64,000 nt of DNA from Emergomyces orientalis (Eukaryota; Ascomycota; Eurotiomycetes; Onygenales; Ajellomycetaceae): positions 248,001 to 312,000 of the forward strand of contig MOWL01000028.1 in assembly GCA_002110485.1 (NCBI GenBank), given 5' to 3'. Of the stretch, positions 11,203 to 21,889 are shown piece after piece. Under the pieces are notes generated by a model. The model was not told the origin of the DNA, did not search any database, and saw only the letters and a list, made by a program, of their open reading frames with translations. Made by a program: the position numbers and the translations under genes. Every line of letters begins with the position of its first letter. Positions within the stretch are counted from its first letter, which is position 1.

Positions 11203-12956
11203 TCATAACACTTGATAATTACAGTGGTATTTTTCCATCACTAGCCCCAGCCCATATGGTCCAATGGCATACTCATCGTCATCCGCCCAGAGCAACTCCA
11301 ACAACCGTCCCCCTTGAACCGTATTCTTCATTTTAAAATGATTGTGAGTTAACCTCTGGACCATTTCCCGCTGCTGGTCTTCTTTCACCATACAAGAGCC
11401 GATAATCATCAGCGGCCACAACAGAAGCGTGCAGTAGGTGGTCCCGAAACTGTGGTGGTGATATGATAATCCTACATCAATATGCATTTGTATGGTGAGG
11501 ATTCTTGCCGTATCATGGATTGAGAATGGGGTTATGGCAGTTTCGAGAAAAATCAGAAGACCGTGTCGGTATACTTCTAACGCGGCCCGGCGCTCTGCGA
11601 GGAAAATAGAGTCGGGAGACTCACCAGCGGGCGGGTCCCAATTGACGATTCTATTCTTCAGATCATTGTAAATGTTGAGTCGGTCAGGATTGGATTCCAA
11701 AGAGGGGTTTGGGGGCCCTTGTTGCGCCGAAAATACTGATATTTTGGAGATCATTTCGAAGAGGTTGTGACTACCACACAACATTGACCCAAAGGCTCCA
11801 AAGCTCCGTAAATCGTCGAAAGATTGAAGGAAAGGGTCGAGGATAAGGGTTCGAGCTTGGTTCATGCCATACGGGGTGATAATATTGGAGAGGACGATGT
11901 ATCCGTACACTTCCATGACGAATCCGTACAGTCTTCTGTCTGCATCCATCGTTATCTGTTCGAGTTTGTCTCTGAGTTGTAAAATCAGGTGGCGAGTAGC
12001 ACGAAGGTGTGTAAAAAGCGATCCGTCCAGGTTTCCTGAAAGGACCTGTTGATTTGATATTAGACAAATTCGTTAGAATATACAAGATAAAGGGTGTGAA
12101 CTACCTCGTAATGGCAAAGAAATATCATAATCAAGACTACGCGCAGTACCATGTGCGGATCTTGAAGGAGGGCGTCATTTTTGATGATCTTGTGAAGGCA
12201 CCGTAGAGCCAGGGAGTAATGCTGGCTAGTAGCTTGCTCGACTTCGATATTATTTTCCACTTTGAAGGAGAGATGAGACCCACTCACTGCGAGCACGGAG
12301 TGCATCAGCAGATCATCAGTGTATGAGAGTGGCACAATCCATGAAAGAAATGGAGTGTCCTGGGCGGGGGTTGGAGAAATTAGGGGGCCGGTCTCGCCTA
12401 GGTAGTGCGCAAGCAGAATCTGTGACGCGGGTAGGAGGAGCCCGGCCCGCACTGGGCTCAAGAATGCTGCTATCCCGGGGGACCAGGTAATAGTGGCAGT
12501 GTCCTGTTCTGGCGCGTTTCCGTCAGAGGTGGTATCTGGGGAGCTGCTCCAATCGACATGGGTAGGGGGAGATTTAGGCGCATGCCCCGCATCACTCTCG
12601 AGCCTTGTGGCAGATTTGGGACTGACTATATTGAAATCTGAGGCTTGGGGATCCAATTGGGAACGAAACCTGCGCAGTATCGTCTCTGGCCAAGAGCAAT
12701 CCAGTTTGTTGCGAATGCAGGCCAGGCATGTCGGTTTGACCTCGTCGCATTTCTTTTTGCGGCGACGGCACGAGAAGCAGCCTGTTCTCGTGCGCGGGAA
12801 TACGCGGTCGATTCTACGATGACCTGTAGTGGACTCCTGGTATACACGAGCCGCAGGAGGCGATGAAACTGTTCTGGAAGCCATGTTCAAAAACGTGTAT
12901 CTGGTGAGATGGAGTTCAGAAAATCCGGCGGTTAGGGCAAATTCATCATCATTCAT
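11203..12956 (-). CDS. Zn2Cys6 transcription factor, likely cluster regulator
   Basis: A 564-residue protein in two exons (12105-12956 and 11203-12045). The binuclear zinc cluster is at about residues 59-85: six Cys in CFSCRRRKKKC...CLACIRNKLDC, the C-x2-C-x6-C pattern of fungal GAL4-type DNA-binding domains. A serine- and proline-rich linker follows, then a large helical fungal-specific region (LLPASQILLAHYLGETGPL, VLSGNLDGSLFTHLRATRH). Acts in the nucleus, probably on CGG triplets. A second Met (MASRTV, residue 25) is a possible alternative start. It is transcribed divergently from the permease and lies beside the amine oxidase, as pathway-specific regulators often do. Target genes are inferred from position only. 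Confidence 0.88.
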
Positions 12957-13054
12957 AATGGCGAAAACTTGGCCGAAGGACAGAATCCCCGCACCCCATG
13001 TGACTGGGGCCCCGGAGGCTGGGTCAATTTACTAACTGAGTTATTATTATTGAA

Positions 13055-13079
13055 CTAAGTTAGTTACGTCCTAACTTAG
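13055..13079. repeat. 9-bp inverted repeat with 7-bp loop
   Basis: CTAAGTTAG and CTAACTTAG, exact reverse complements, separated by TTACGTC. Confidence 0.7.
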
Positions 13080-13333
13080 GATGTATTAGGTTCTGGAGTG
13101 TTGAATTCAACACGATGCAAGCACAAATCCGAATACCACCACGCGAGGTCGGAAGCCCGAGGAGAGACAGGACAGACCGAGGCGGGTAAAGGGTACCTAC
13201 CGGTACCTACATGTGTATGTGGATTGCAGAAGCAACTTTGTGTGCTCTTGAGAAGAAAAGGAAACGAAGAAGAAAATTCCTGCTGACTTACTTCAGGTTC
13301 CCATTTGGGTAAACTTAATTTAGGTCTGAAGCT

Positions 13334-13500
13334 GAGTCCTGTCAGTTAACTTCGGACTCCGTCCAGTTAACTAAGTTAACTATTGGGCCGGAATCCCGAG
13401 GCGTTTTCTTGGTAACTAACGTATTAGCTTACGGAGTACGGACTAGCAAAAGGTATGAAAGTCGTTAACTAACAAGTTAACTGTCTGGACGGGACAGCAT
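13334..13500. repeat. inverted-repeat cluster, possible MITE-like relic
   Basis: The left side carries CTGTCAGTTAACTT and GTCCAGTTAACTAAGTTAAC; the right side carries GTTAACTAACAAGTTAACTG, then TCTGGAC and GGGACAG. Read in reverse complement the two sides resemble each other over about 40 bp with small gaps. No coding content. Could be a small nonautonomous element or an old footprint. Confidence 0.4.
13353..13361. promoter_or_regulatory. candidate Zn2Cys6 regulator site CGGACTCCG
   Basis: CGG-N3-CCG between the divergent regulator and permease genes. Exact reverse complement of the site at 10580-10588. Confidence 0.45.
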
Positions 13501-14389
13501 CAAGAATGGGTTAACCCTCGTTGACATCCTACACACACTTTTCGACGGGAGACAGTACTCGCCCCTTTCCAGAGGTGTAACTAAGTGCTGTACATCTGTA
13601 GATAGTGTCTATCTCTCTCGCCACATTTTTAGAGGTCCTGGGGTAGTTGACTCTCGGGGCGTCGTCGAGAACTTTGGTATCCAGTGCCGCTTTAACCCCC
13701 CCCCCAACCTTTACCCCCTCAAACCTCCCCAGCGGCCAGAATGAAACGAGATCAGGAGCCTGCGAGCTGTTCTCTTCTCCTTTAGGCGAGCGGTGGTGTC
13801 CCATTGGCCTGTCGGAATCCTCAGGTTTCGCTCATCTCAGGAACAACCGAGGTCGGGACAGGATGCTCAGTCGCGGAGAGGAAGGGTTCCGGAGCGTTCG
13901 GCCTATTCCTCTCGCACCAAAACAATGATCAATGGCCAGCTATGACTAAGGTTTGGATGGATTTGTTTGTGAAGCTTCGGAGGGCGGCAGTGCGGTTAGA
14001 GATTACCCAGACGCTTCGTTGGCCTTCTAGAGTTCGGGCTCTCCACATCTTGGACCAGAATCTGGGGACTACAATGCGGGGTTATGAAGGGCTAGTTAAT
14101 GGGAAAAGTTTCTTTTAGGTCTGAAGCTTAGCTCACTTGTTAGTCTCTTGCCTTAAACAAACCACAAATGCTTTGTAGCTGTCAACGGCTGGAAGATGAC
14201 TATCAGCAAAAGCGCAACCTCCAGCCTCGAATATGGATCAACCCCTAGGTCGCTCCCCGCAGGTCATTTTTTCTATTTTCTACATCCGGTCTGCTATAAA
14301 AGGAGCCTTTCCATCCACACCCGGTCTCGAAAGACTGTTAAGTACATGCACGTTCAGGGGTTGACAGTAGCGCTTTTCGTCTTTCCATC

Positions 14390-16388
14390 ATGGCTCTCAC
14401 ACCTCCCCATGGCAGCAGCAGCGGTAAGTCTTCCGTGCTATTCAAGTTTCAGATCGCGTTCGTGGATTCCCTTCTGATACCTTCACCAGGCACCGAAATT
14501 GCAAAACCAGAAACTCTCCACGATGAGAAGCTAAGCCAAGATGCAGGAAGCCCTGGCGCTGGGAATGCCCCAACCAAGAAGCAGTTCACTGCGATTACAT
14601 TGGTCTCTATGGCTTTTGTGATCTGTAACAGTTGGGCAGGAATCTCAGGGAGTCTCCAGCTAGCTCTTTTGGCAGGAGGGCCTGTCACGCTCGTATATTC
14701 CATCCTTGTAAGCACCTCGGCATACTTTGCGATAGCTGGATCAATGGCCGAGTTGTCTTCGGTCTATCCGACCGCAGGCGGGCAATATCATTTCACTTCA
14801 ATTCTGGCTCCGAAGAAGTGGCGTCGCGGCCTCTCCTATACGTGCGGCCTGCTGGCAATGCTGTCATGGATATCGATCGGGTCTACTGTAACGATGCTGG
14901 CCGCGGAGCAACTGCTGTCCGTGATATCAATTTCTATCTCAGGGTACGAGAGGAAATCATGGCATGTATTCTTTGTCTATCAAGCATTGGTCTTGCTTGC
15001 GACGGTATACAATGCTCTGGCGTTGAAAAAAGCCCCTTGGACACATACCATAGGATGTGAGTCCTCCTATCTTAAACTCTGAGATCCAGATTTCCCTCTA
15101 AGAAAGCAACTCGAAACTGGCTGGGTGGAACGGTTGCTAACCCGATTCTTATGAACCAGTTTTCCTAACCCTGTCGATTTTCCTAATCCAATTTATTGGA
15201 CTACTTGCTCGATCAAACCCCAAGCAACCCAGCAAAGTTGTGTGGACATCGTTCATAAACCTCACCGGCTGGCCAGATGGCGTTTGCTTCCTGGTCGGCC
15301 TATCAACTTCCTGCTTCATCTACGCCGGCCTGGACGCTGCCATGCACATGGCTGAAGAGTGTCAACAGCCAGAGAGAGTTGTTCCACGTACCATTATGGC
15401 AGCTGTTGGAATTGGGTTTACGACCGCTTTTGGATATGCGGTAGCTCAACTGTACGCTCTGTCCGATATTAGCTATATTCTAACCACCGACGAGTAAGTC
15501 ATCCATACATTTGCTGTCCCTCATTATAATGCCTAACCTTCCATTTCCTATTGCTGCCCGTGGAGCTAATTTGGAACAACCGTTGCAGATGGATTCCCCC
15601 CCTTGTATTAATTCAAGGCCTCCGGTCACGGCCAATGGCTTTGTCCATGATTTCAATCGGCGTGATCATGGTAATATTCATGATCTTTGCTATCCAAGAA
15701 ACATCCTCTCGTCTCGCGTGGTCTTTAGCCCGAGATAATGGTTTAATCTTTTCAAAGTATCTGGATCGCATTCACCCCACCCTCGACATTCCCCTTTGGG
15801 GACTTTTCTTGGTGTGGTTGTTGACTTTCCTCTGTGGCTTCATATTCCTCGCTTCCCATACTGGTACGCTCCCCAAAATTCTTGAGTGTGAATGATTGGT
15901 GCGCAACTGCTAACCCGGGCCAATTGTCTACAATAGCATTCAGCGCGATTGTCAGCGCTTCGATCATTCTCCAGCAGCTCTCATTCGGGATTCCAATTGT
16001 GCTTCTTCTCATTCAGAAACGATCAACAGTGTTCCTTCCTCCTACACGCAGTTTCCGTGTGCCTAACATTTTAGGTTGGATTATGAATGGATGGGCAACA
16101 GCTTTTATTTTAGTGTTAACGGCTGTTCTTTGTTTTCCGGTCCGCATACCGACAAGTGCACCTTCAATGAGTAAGTGAATCCCCTGTTCTCAAGATTGTT
16201 TAGAGATCACACACTCATGGGCGCTAGATTATGCCGTTGTCATCCTAGGAGTGGCTTTTGTCCTCTCCCTAGCAAATTGGTTCCTTCATGCCAGGAAACA
16301 TTACCATGGGCCGATAATTGAGCTATGGGGAAGGGATTATTCGAATGGAATTTATCATGCCTCGGTACACCCTGAGTTCGAGAAATAA
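14390..16388 (+). CDS. APC-family amino acid/amine permease
   Basis: A 534-residue membrane transporter from six exons (14390-14423, 14490-15056, 15160-15493, 15589-15863, 15937-16170, 16228-16388), all in phase. It is of the fungal amino acid-choline-GABA permease type: a short hydrophilic N-terminus, then about 12 hydrophobic helices. Conserved stretches include ISGSLQLALLAGGPVTLVYS, ELSSVYPTAGGQYHF, DAAMHMAEECQQPERVVPRT and a C-terminal VHPEFEK. Members import amino acids, GABA or choline across the plasma membrane; the substrate here is not readable. It shares a 1.4-kb divergent intergenic region with the Zn2Cys6 regulator, and the 34-nt first exon is easy to miss. Supplying an amine substrate to the neighbouring amine oxidase is a reasonable inference. 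Confidence 0.9.
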
Positions 16389-18369
16389 GTTCGAACAGAA
16401 CTTCGGCCAGTGCAGTAGGAACCTGGCCACGGGCAGAGCAGCCCCTTTTTTTCTTTCTTTTTTTTTTTTTTTTTTTTTTTTTTTTGGGTACTTCGCCAAA
16501 GGAGGAGCCATAAAAACCGAGATTTATAGTTGAATGTATTTTGTTATGTAGGATTGAATTTTCTTTGACATTTGAGTGACCTGCGCATGAATTAGTATTT
16601 CTGCTCATTCTCCATGCCTGTCTATAAATCTGGAGTGTGTCCTTCACAGCTTCAACTGCTGTCTCAAGCTAGCTCAGGCATCGTAACTTTAGAAATAGGA
16701 ACCTAGACAGGAAACTGAAGACGTCATGTTGGAAAACGTGAAAGCCTGGGGAATCGAATGTTATCCCGATATTTTCGTTAATGCATTCAATAAGCACCGA
16801 GATAGTCAATGGTAGCCATTTGAAAGGCAATGGCTCCCACGATGGATTCGATATCTACCACTTGCTACACTCTGCGAAACCGCCGTTATCAATGTCTAAG
16901 TTAGAGCATCCCTCTCCATACGGAGCACTACTCCTGGGGTTTGTCCCCCCTACCCGCAAAGAGTGACTGCACTGGGGATTCCAAAGCGGCCACTCACTTC
17001 AACTAGGAAGGATCGAGTGGAATACATGCCCCCGAGAGCCTCTGCATTGAGAGAAAAGAAATTCGTCCTGCTCCTCGTTTATTCATATATTTTCGCGAAG
17101 CAAGTTAATTACATAAAGTTCATTTTCTCAGGGGTTGGTAAAACTACCCCAAACAAGTGGATGAAAGCTATCCAACGGGTCACCGCGGGCAACGGTTTCT
17201 GCTACCAGTCGAGAATCGGTAACGATTGCTAGGCTCTAGGGCTGGGTCGAAATTTAAGTCCCATACGAGGCCGGCCTCAGCACGACATCGTCTCGAGAAC
17301 TAGACAAAAGGCTACTCCATACACGACAGCTGGCGTGGGCTGGTATGCGATGTGTAAACTTGGTCTTAGATGGTTTAGTTCATGTATTTGCTCTCATATT
17401 CAAGCTTAACATCCACGGGTTAACGTTACTAGAACAGATTAAATCATATTTCTGGTGAATCCTGACACGAAACCTAACTACACCTAAGCTTTCTTTATTA
17501 TAAACAGCACTAAACAAAAATATTCTATCCTTAAAATACTATATGTCATGTCAAAGCGTTGCAGATACTGCCCACCGTCCGCCTTCAACCTTTGACCAAT
17601 CACGGCGTGGGCTTCGCGACTCTTAAAGATAGTGGTTCCTCCATCCCCTTCTTTTCCTTTGGAGCCGGAGTGCCTCAGGAACTAGACTAGAGATTGGTCC
17701 CTAAATATCATTAACACCAGACCATGGACAACCATAGCTACAATTCCGTCCCATATAGGGTGCGACAGACCTTGGATTACTGCCTGGGTAGTTAAATTTT
17801 CGTACCATAGGAACCAAAATGCGTGTCAATACTGGGCACCGACAGGTCTTCCCGTAGTTGGACTTCCACCCTTGTAGGGCTTGCAAGAACCTGAATTTGT
17901 GAATTAGGTTGTAGAGGAAGTATTTTAGTTTCCTCGTTTTTTTTTTTAAATTTTTTTTTATTTTATGCGAACAGTCACTAGCCGCTATTTCCCCTCGGGC
18001 CTCGTCATTGTAAAAAGCCTGCCCAGCGGCCTCCTCATTTAATTCAATCCATAGGTTCGATCTGTATATCTTAGAGAAGACCTGCCAGTCCTGATCATTT
18101 TAATTCATATGCCCAATGCAGCAGATCTGCCAGCCCTATTGAATGTGCTATGTTCAATCTGTATATTCTTTTCCGATGCGTAATATTTGTGTACCGTTAA
18201 TACGACAAACCTGAGTAGAAGCTCTGTAATACCGTAAATCGGTCTGGTTTGCGTATTGTCTGTTTTTTAACTTTTCCTGCAAGCCATCGTCAACCCCTCG
18301 AAATACCGCCAACTCAATTCCTCAAACTCGAGCCTTCAACATCCCAAGATATGCTGCAATAACAGGAGA
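16389..18369. other. intergenic, no gene recognised
   Basis: About 2 kb between the permease and isoleucyl-tRNA synthetase genes. Contains a T28 tract (16458-16485) and a second T-rich stretch near 17938-17965. Short open frames have no recognisable family features. Confidence 0.5.
16445..16485 (+). repeat. poly-T tract
   Basis: T-rich run ending in 28 uninterrupted T, just downstream of the permease gene. Length is likely to vary and be error-prone. Confidence 0.9.
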
Positions 18370-21300
18370 ATGCCAGAGCTCTCGCGATCCCTAGCTCGAT
18401 CCTGGTCGTCGACACTCAAACTTCCGAAGTCAACCTTCCCCCCCCGTGTTTCGTTGGCCGACCAGGCCAAGTACCTGAAGCGATGCACAGATGACCTCTA
18501 TGCCTGGCAAATACACTATCGTTCGAATGAGAACCGGTTCGTCCTCCACGATGGCCCTCCATATGCCAATGGTGACCTACATGTCGGACATGCTTTGAAT
18601 AAAATTCTCAAAGACATCATTTGCCGGCTGCAGTTGGCAGCGGGGAAGAGAATTGATTATGTGCCTGGCTGGGATTGCCACGGGTTGCCAATTGAGCTGA
18701 AGGCATTGCAGACACAAAAGGAACTGGGGAAACTTGAAAATGGAAATGGAAATGGAAACGGGGGCGCCGCGGCGATTCGCAAAGCCGCCAGGCAGTTGGC
18801 AGATAGGACGGTTCTGGAGCAGATGAAGGGCTTTCAGAAGTGGGCAGTCATGGCGGATTGGGAGAATGCGTGGAAAACGATGGATAAGAGTTTTGAAAAG
18901 AAGCAGCTGGATGTATTTTTGAAAATGGTGGAGAAGGGCTTGATATATCGGAGATTCAAACCGGTGTACTGGTCTCCTTCATCGCGCACGGCACTGGCGG
19001 AGGCTGAGTTGGAGTATAGAGAGGATCACAAATCTACAGCTGGACTGGTAAAGTTTCCTCTTGTATCAATGCCCTCTAGACTACGGGATATGTTGCCATC
19101 AAATATCCCCGAGATCTCTGCTGTCATCTGGACTACCACACCTTGGACGCTGCCCGCCAATGCAACCATCGCCGTGAGCCCTGTCCTGGAATACTCTGTT
19201 GTGAAATCGGAAAAACATGGGTATCTACTTATTGGCTCATCTCGGCGCGAATATATTCAGGGATTGTTACAAGAAGGGGAAATAGCAGTAATAGGCTCGC
19301 CAATTCTGGGTTCTGAACTGGCGCCCGAAACCACATATCGCCCACTTTTCAAAGGCGACTCCATTCCCCAACCGGTTATTGTCGCAGATTTTGTGACAGC
19401 GGACACCGGTTCCGGTCTTGTTCATTGCGCTCCTGGACATGGAATGGAGGATTATGAGGTTTGTCAAGCACACGGGATCACATCTCATACTCCAGTCGAC
19501 GATGAAGGCTTGTTCACAGATGCGGCAATGCCTTCAAACCCTTCGATGCTCAGCGGGAAGCCTGTCCTTGGCGAAGGGAACAGAGAAGTCCTGAGGTATG
19601 TGGAGAGCAAGGGCCAACTTCTTGCTAAACACAAGTATGAGCATAAATATCCTTATGACTGGCGGTCAAAACTTCCTGTGATAGTGCGTGCCACTGAGCA
19701 GTGGTTTGCTGATGTGGGTGATATCCGTGACAATGCCATCCGCGCCTTGAAGGATGTTCAGTTTATTCCTGCAGCGGGAAAATCACGCCTAGAGAGTTTC
19801 GTTACAAATCGAAGCGAGTGGTGTATATCACGGCAACGAGCTTGGGGTGTACCGATTCCTGCCCTCTACCATCGAGAAACTGGGGAGGCGGTTCTGACGC
19901 AGGAATCGGTATCTCACATCATGAAGGTTATTGACGAGCGAGGAATTGACGCCTGGTGGACAGATAATGAAAACGACCCTGCTTGGATACCTGCTTCCCT
20001 GAGGAAATCGCCTGGAGTTGCCTATAAACGAGGCATGGACACCATGGACGTGTGGTTTGATAGCGGATCCAGCTGGACGCAAGTGAAAGCTTCCGCTTCG
20101 TTCGAAGGATATGCGGCTGATGTGTACCTTGAAGGAACAGACCAGCATAGAGGGTGGTTTCAATCAAGCTTGTTGACATACGTTGCTCACAACCTCGCCT
20201 TGGGAAAAAATAGTGGTCTCTCCCGAGCACCATTTAAAACCCTGATCACCCACGGATTTACCCTTGACAAAGATTCTCGGAAAATGAGTAAGTCGATCGG
20301 GAACGTAATTTGTCCGAATCAAATCATGGATGGGACGCTTCTACCGCCATTGAAACCGAAAAGGGTGAAGAGACAGAAAGAGAAGCCAAACGGCGCTGTA
20401 TATGATGCCCAGGGACCCGATGCGCTGAGGTTATGGGTCGCTAGCAGCGATTACACCAAGGACATAGTTATTGGCCAGCCGGTGCTCAAGGCCGTCAACA
20501 CTAACCTTCACAAGTACCGTGTAACTTTCAAGCTCCTTCTTGGATCTCTACAAGATTTCCATCCAAACCACGCGGTCCCGTACGAATCTTTACGCATCAT
20601 TGACCAGATCGCGCTTCTCCAGCTCCGAAACCTCATCAACACATGTCAAAATGCGTATTCAAGCTTTGAATTCTACAAGGCAGTCACTGCCATCAATAAA
20701 TGGGCCAACTTGGAGTTTTCCGCCTTCTATATCGAATCTCTCAAGGATCGCCTGTATGCAGATTCCCCGAATAGTTTTAGCAGGAGAGCTGCGCAAACCA
20801 CACTCTGCCACATATACTACCATTTCCAAAACATACTAGGGCCTCTAGTGCCCCTCCTCGTCGAAGAATCATGGGAGCACACACCAGATGCCATCAAGAC
20901 TAAATTTGCGCCTCCTTTGCAGCGCGTCATGACCAAACCGGCGCCCGAGTGGCAAAACGACAAACTAGAAGAAAACTTACCGCTACTTATGGCTATCAAC
21001 ACGGCAGTGAAAACCATGCAAGAAAACGCGCGAAACAAGAAGGAGATGGGCTCATCGCTGCAGACGTTTGTACACATCTCCATCCCCTGTAGTGCCGTTA
21101 AGGTACCAATTTTCAAACAATTCGGCGATGAACTACAAGACCTCTTCGTCGTTTCTTCCGTCACCGTCGAGTACGATAGCGCAACACCCCCTCCTGAAAT
21201 TGAAGCTGCTGAGTGGAAATACAACTCTGACTTCGAGATCCCTGGTGAGAGTAAGCGCGGGAGCGTTTGGATTTATACTCCGCAAGCGATCAAGTGTGGG

Positions 21301-21432
21301 CGATGCTGGAGATACGCTGTGCCGTTGGAGCCTAGGGAAGACGATCCGCTGTGCCGCCGGTGCGTCGATGCTGTGGGCGAACTAGCTGAGGAGAGCCATG
21401 AGGTTACTGGGTCAGTTTCAGCCAGTAACTAA
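18370..21432 (+). CDS. ISM1: isoleucyl-tRNA synthetase, mitochondrial
   Basis: Single-exon, 1020-residue class I aminoacyl-tRNA synthetase that charges tRNA-Ile. Key motifs: PPYANGDLHVGHALNK (HIGH signature), WDCHGLPIE, an editing domain around WTTTPWTLPAN, GWFQSSLL, and DSRKMSKSIGNV (KMSKS loop). The C-terminal zinc module is KCGRCWRY...CRRC. The basic, Ser/Arg-rich N-terminus (MPELSRSLARSWSSTLKLPK) looks like a mitochondrial presequence, and the bacterial-type length and C-terminal zinc motif fit the organellar enzyme, not the larger cytosolic one. An Asn-Gly repeat (NGNGNGNGG near residue 125) is a small lineage-specific insertion. Confidence 0.95.
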   Translation: MPELSRSLARSWSSTLKLPKSTFPPRVSLADQAKYLKRCTDDLYAWQIHYRSNENRFVLHDGPPYANGDLHVGHALNKILKDIICRLQLAAGKRIDYVPGWDCHGLPIELKALQTQKELGKLENGNGNGNGGAAAIRKAARQLADRTVLEQMKGFQKWAVMADWENAWKTMDKSFEKKQLDVFLKMVEKGLIYRRFKPVYWSPSSRTALAEAELEYREDHKSTAGLVKFPLVSMPSRLRDMLPSNIPEISAVIWTTTPWTLPANATIAVSPVLEYSVVKSEKHGYLLIGSSRREYIQGLLQEGEIAVIGSPILGSELAPETTYRPLFKGDSIPQPVIVADFVTADTGSGLVHCAPGHGMEDYEVCQAHGITSHTPVDDEGLFTDAAMPSNPSMLSGKPVLGEGNREVLRYVESKGQLLAKHKYEHKYPYDWRSKLPVIVRATEQWFADVGDIRDNAIRALKDVQFIPAAGKSRLESFVTNRSEWCISRQRAWGVPIPALYHRETGEAVLTQESVSHIMKVIDERGIDAWWTDNENDPAWIPASLRKSPGVAYKRGMDTMDVWFDSGSSWTQVKASASFEGYAADVYLEGTDQHRGWFQSSLLTYVAHNLALGKNSGLSRAPFKTLITHGFTLDKDSRKMSKSIGNVICPNQIMDGTLLPPLKPKRVKRQKEKPNGAVYDAQGPDALRLWVASSDYTKDIVIGQPVLKAVNTNLHKYRVTFKLLLGSLQDFHPNHAVPYESLRIIDQIALLQLRNLINTCQNAYSSFEFYKAVTAINKWANLEFSAFYIESLKDRLYADSPNSFSRRAAQTTLCHIYYHFQNILGPLVPLLVEESWEHTPDAIKTKFAPPLQRVMTKPAPEWQNDKLEENLPLLMAINTAVKTMQENARNKKEMGSSLQTFVHISIPCSAVKVPIFKQFGDELQDLFVVSSVTVEYDSATPPPEIEAAEWKYNSDFEIPGESKRGSVWIYTPQAIKCGRCWRYAVPLEPREDDPLCRRCVDAVGELAEESHEVTGSVSASN

Positions 21433-21889
21433 TTTGGGTGCGTGTATGAGCATTACTAGAATATATTATCGTTTTTGTTGGAAATTTGTACGTATATAGA
21501 GAGATTTGTATCATAGACCTATTAACTAATTATGTCCGCTTCCCTACTCCTAAAAGACATTAATTTTTATTCCAAATCCTGAGTAGCTGAGGGAAGAGCC
21601 TCTACAATCGATTAAATAGATTAAATAGATTAAATAGGCTGCGGACTCGCGTTACGTCAATGAAGGTTGATTTTAGAACTAAGGTATCTAACATTCCACG
21701 AATTATTATCCAATCTAACGAAGTAGGCAATTGATCCTAAAGCAAACAGCCTGGCCCCATTTATAGGCTCCTCCCAAAGAAAAATTCAATTTCCCTCTTA
21801 ATCCTCATAAATTTTTCACGTTGTCACTGTGGGGAGTTAAAAGCTATAATGAAAGTGGCAGGAGTATTTGAGCAATAATATCCATCCAA
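21433..21889. other. convergent 3' intergenic region
   Basis: Lies between the 3' ends of the synthetase gene and the large minus-strand gene. AT-rich. Holds three copies of ATTAAATAG in tandem at 21611-21637. Confidence 0.6.
21611..21637. repeat. 3 x 9-bp tandem repeat ATTAAATAG
   Basis: Three adjacent perfect copies in a noncoding region. Confidence 0.85.

Larger units (their letters stand above)
12957..14389. other. divergent promoter region of regulator and permease
   Basis: About 1.4 kb without a recognisable gene. Rich in TTAAC/GTTAA-type repeats: a perfect 9-bp inverted repeat (13055-13063 and 13071-13079) and a larger inverted-repeat cluster at 13334-13500. A TATA-like CTATAAAAG at about 14294 fits the permease promoter. 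Confidence 0.55.

Noticed and set aside
13529..14118. Small ORFs upstream of the permease
   Set aside because: No family features; they lie in the promoter region and overlap each other on both strands.
21600..21640. CRISPR-like tandem array
   Set aside because: Three 9-bp direct repeats without spacers in a eukaryotic intergenic region; an ordinary short tandem repeat.
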